Notes under the pieces: generated by a model
Databases searched by the model: none
What the model saw: the letters and a program-made list of their open reading frames with translations, nothing else
What the model was told of the DNA's origin: nothing
Program-made: the position numbers and the translations under genes
DNA from: Bdellovibrio sp. GT3
GTDB lineage: Bacteria > Bdellovibrionota > Bdellovibrionia > Bdellovibrionales > Bdellovibrionaceae
Length of the DNA: 64,000 bases
Direction of reading: 5' to 3'
Assembly: GCF_037996765.1 (NCBI RefSeq)
Contig: NZ_JBBNAD010000001.1
Span: forward strand, 62,001 to 126,000
Part shown: positions 63,678 to 64,000 of the stretch, in pieces
How positions within the stretch are numbered: position 1 is the stretch's first letter
Layout of the letters: each line of letters begins with the position of its first letter

Positions 63678-64000
63678 TATTGAAGACGATTCTATCTTTT
63701 TATTTAGCAGTGTTTTTCAGCTTGGATGCTGTGGCGTCAGAGGCCTTGGATAAACTTGATTTCAACCCGGTCAATGTACCCGTGACAGAGCAAGGCACTG
63801 CCGACCTTAGTGAGTTGGAAAACCATCCCACACCATTGGTAGAGTACATCATCGACAGCTCAGGTTCGATGGGACAGATTCTGACGGGCAAACAAACCAA
63901 AATATTTGTGATGAAGAAGCTCCTGTCCCGATACTTGGTGTCCCAATGGACCGAAAAAACCTCCAGTGGAATGAGAGTGATCGGCTCCCGGCGCAAAAAA
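63674..64000 (+). CDS. VWA-domain protein (3' end outside window)
   Basis: 109 codons are visible. A signal peptide (MILKTILSFYLAVFFSLDAVAS) is followed by a short spacer and the start of a von Willebrand A domain with the MIDAS sequence IIDSSGSMGQI. This metal site is the same kind used by integrin I-domains and many bacterial adhesins. The ATG overlaps the TGA of the barrel gene (ATGA), so it belongs to the same operon. The remainder of the protein is beyond the window. Confidence 0.85.
   Translation, partial: MILKTILSFYLAVFFSLDAVASEALDKLDFNPVNVPVTEQGTADLSELENHPTPLVEYIIDSSGSMGQILTGKQTKIFVMKKLLSRYLVSQWTEKTSSGMRVIGSRRKK

Overview
The window looks like chromosome of a predatory Bdellovibrionota bacterium, most likely Bdellovibrio (B. 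bacteriovorus or a close relative). Composition is close to 50% GC by eye, with many secreted and lipoprotein genes. The marker gene is at 6939-7871: an FHA-GGDEF diguanylate cyclase whose N-terminal tail has a threonine at position 14, which matches what I remember of DgcB (Bd0742 of strain HD100). No rRNA, tRNA, CRISPR array or insertion sequence was seen.

Layout. (1) 1-6850: a maltodextrin/glycogen scavenging locus: malG (partial), a fused binding-protein/permease malEF, a secreted pullulanase-type GH13 enzyme, and a divergent maltoporin-like porin. (2) 6.9-10.1 kb: signalling: dgcB, a DUF1993 protein and a Hanks-type Ser/Thr kinase. (3) 10.2-19.5 kb: two TIGR02147/DUF4423 HTH paralogues, a small secreted Cys protein, a 1600-residue fibre protein built of phage-tail-fibre-like repeats, and a Gly-rich beta-repeat protein. 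(4) 19.5-26.5 kb: envelope and stress genes: an ECF sigma / anti-sigma / periplasmic protein / STAS operon, an aminopeptidase-like lipoprotein, a small beta-barrel, MsrB, a TonB-like protein, and a PilZ protein behind a near-perfect sigma-28 promoter. (5) 26.5-31.2 kb: a PIN-PhoH / MaoC / BLUF photoreceptor operon, a VWA lipoprotein and a small secreted protein. (6) 31.2-43 kb: a clostripain-like protease, a GFA protein flanked by a 57-bp direct repeat, a TetR/thiolase pair with a clear operator, pyruvate dehydrogenase E3 and E2 without E1, sfsA, a secreted HEISH protein, an L,D-transpeptidase-like lipoprotein and a HEPN protein. (7) 43-64 kb: a large surface cluster: a FecR/Ig-fold protein, and divergently from it five tightly coupled genes encoding two giant FG-GAP lipoproteins, a 2063-residue Ig/cadherin-like lipoprotein, an outer-membrane beta-barrel candidate and a VWA protein that runs off the window.

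How the parts fit. The genes suit a bacterium that enters Gram-negative prey: cyclic-di-GMP synthesis (DgcB) and response (PilZ), surface fibres and adhesion-type proteins, secreted hydrolases, wall remodelling, and uptake of prey polysaccharide. The best candidate for an undescribed system is the 46-64 kb operon. Its parts (FG-GAP propeller repeats, Ig/cadherin-like modules, a VWA/MIDAS domain, a beta-barrel) resemble the modules of animal integrin/cadherin adhesion, but in bacterial lipoprotein form. The second candidate is the fibre locus at 12.6-19.5 kb. Functions of both are inferred from sequence patterns only.
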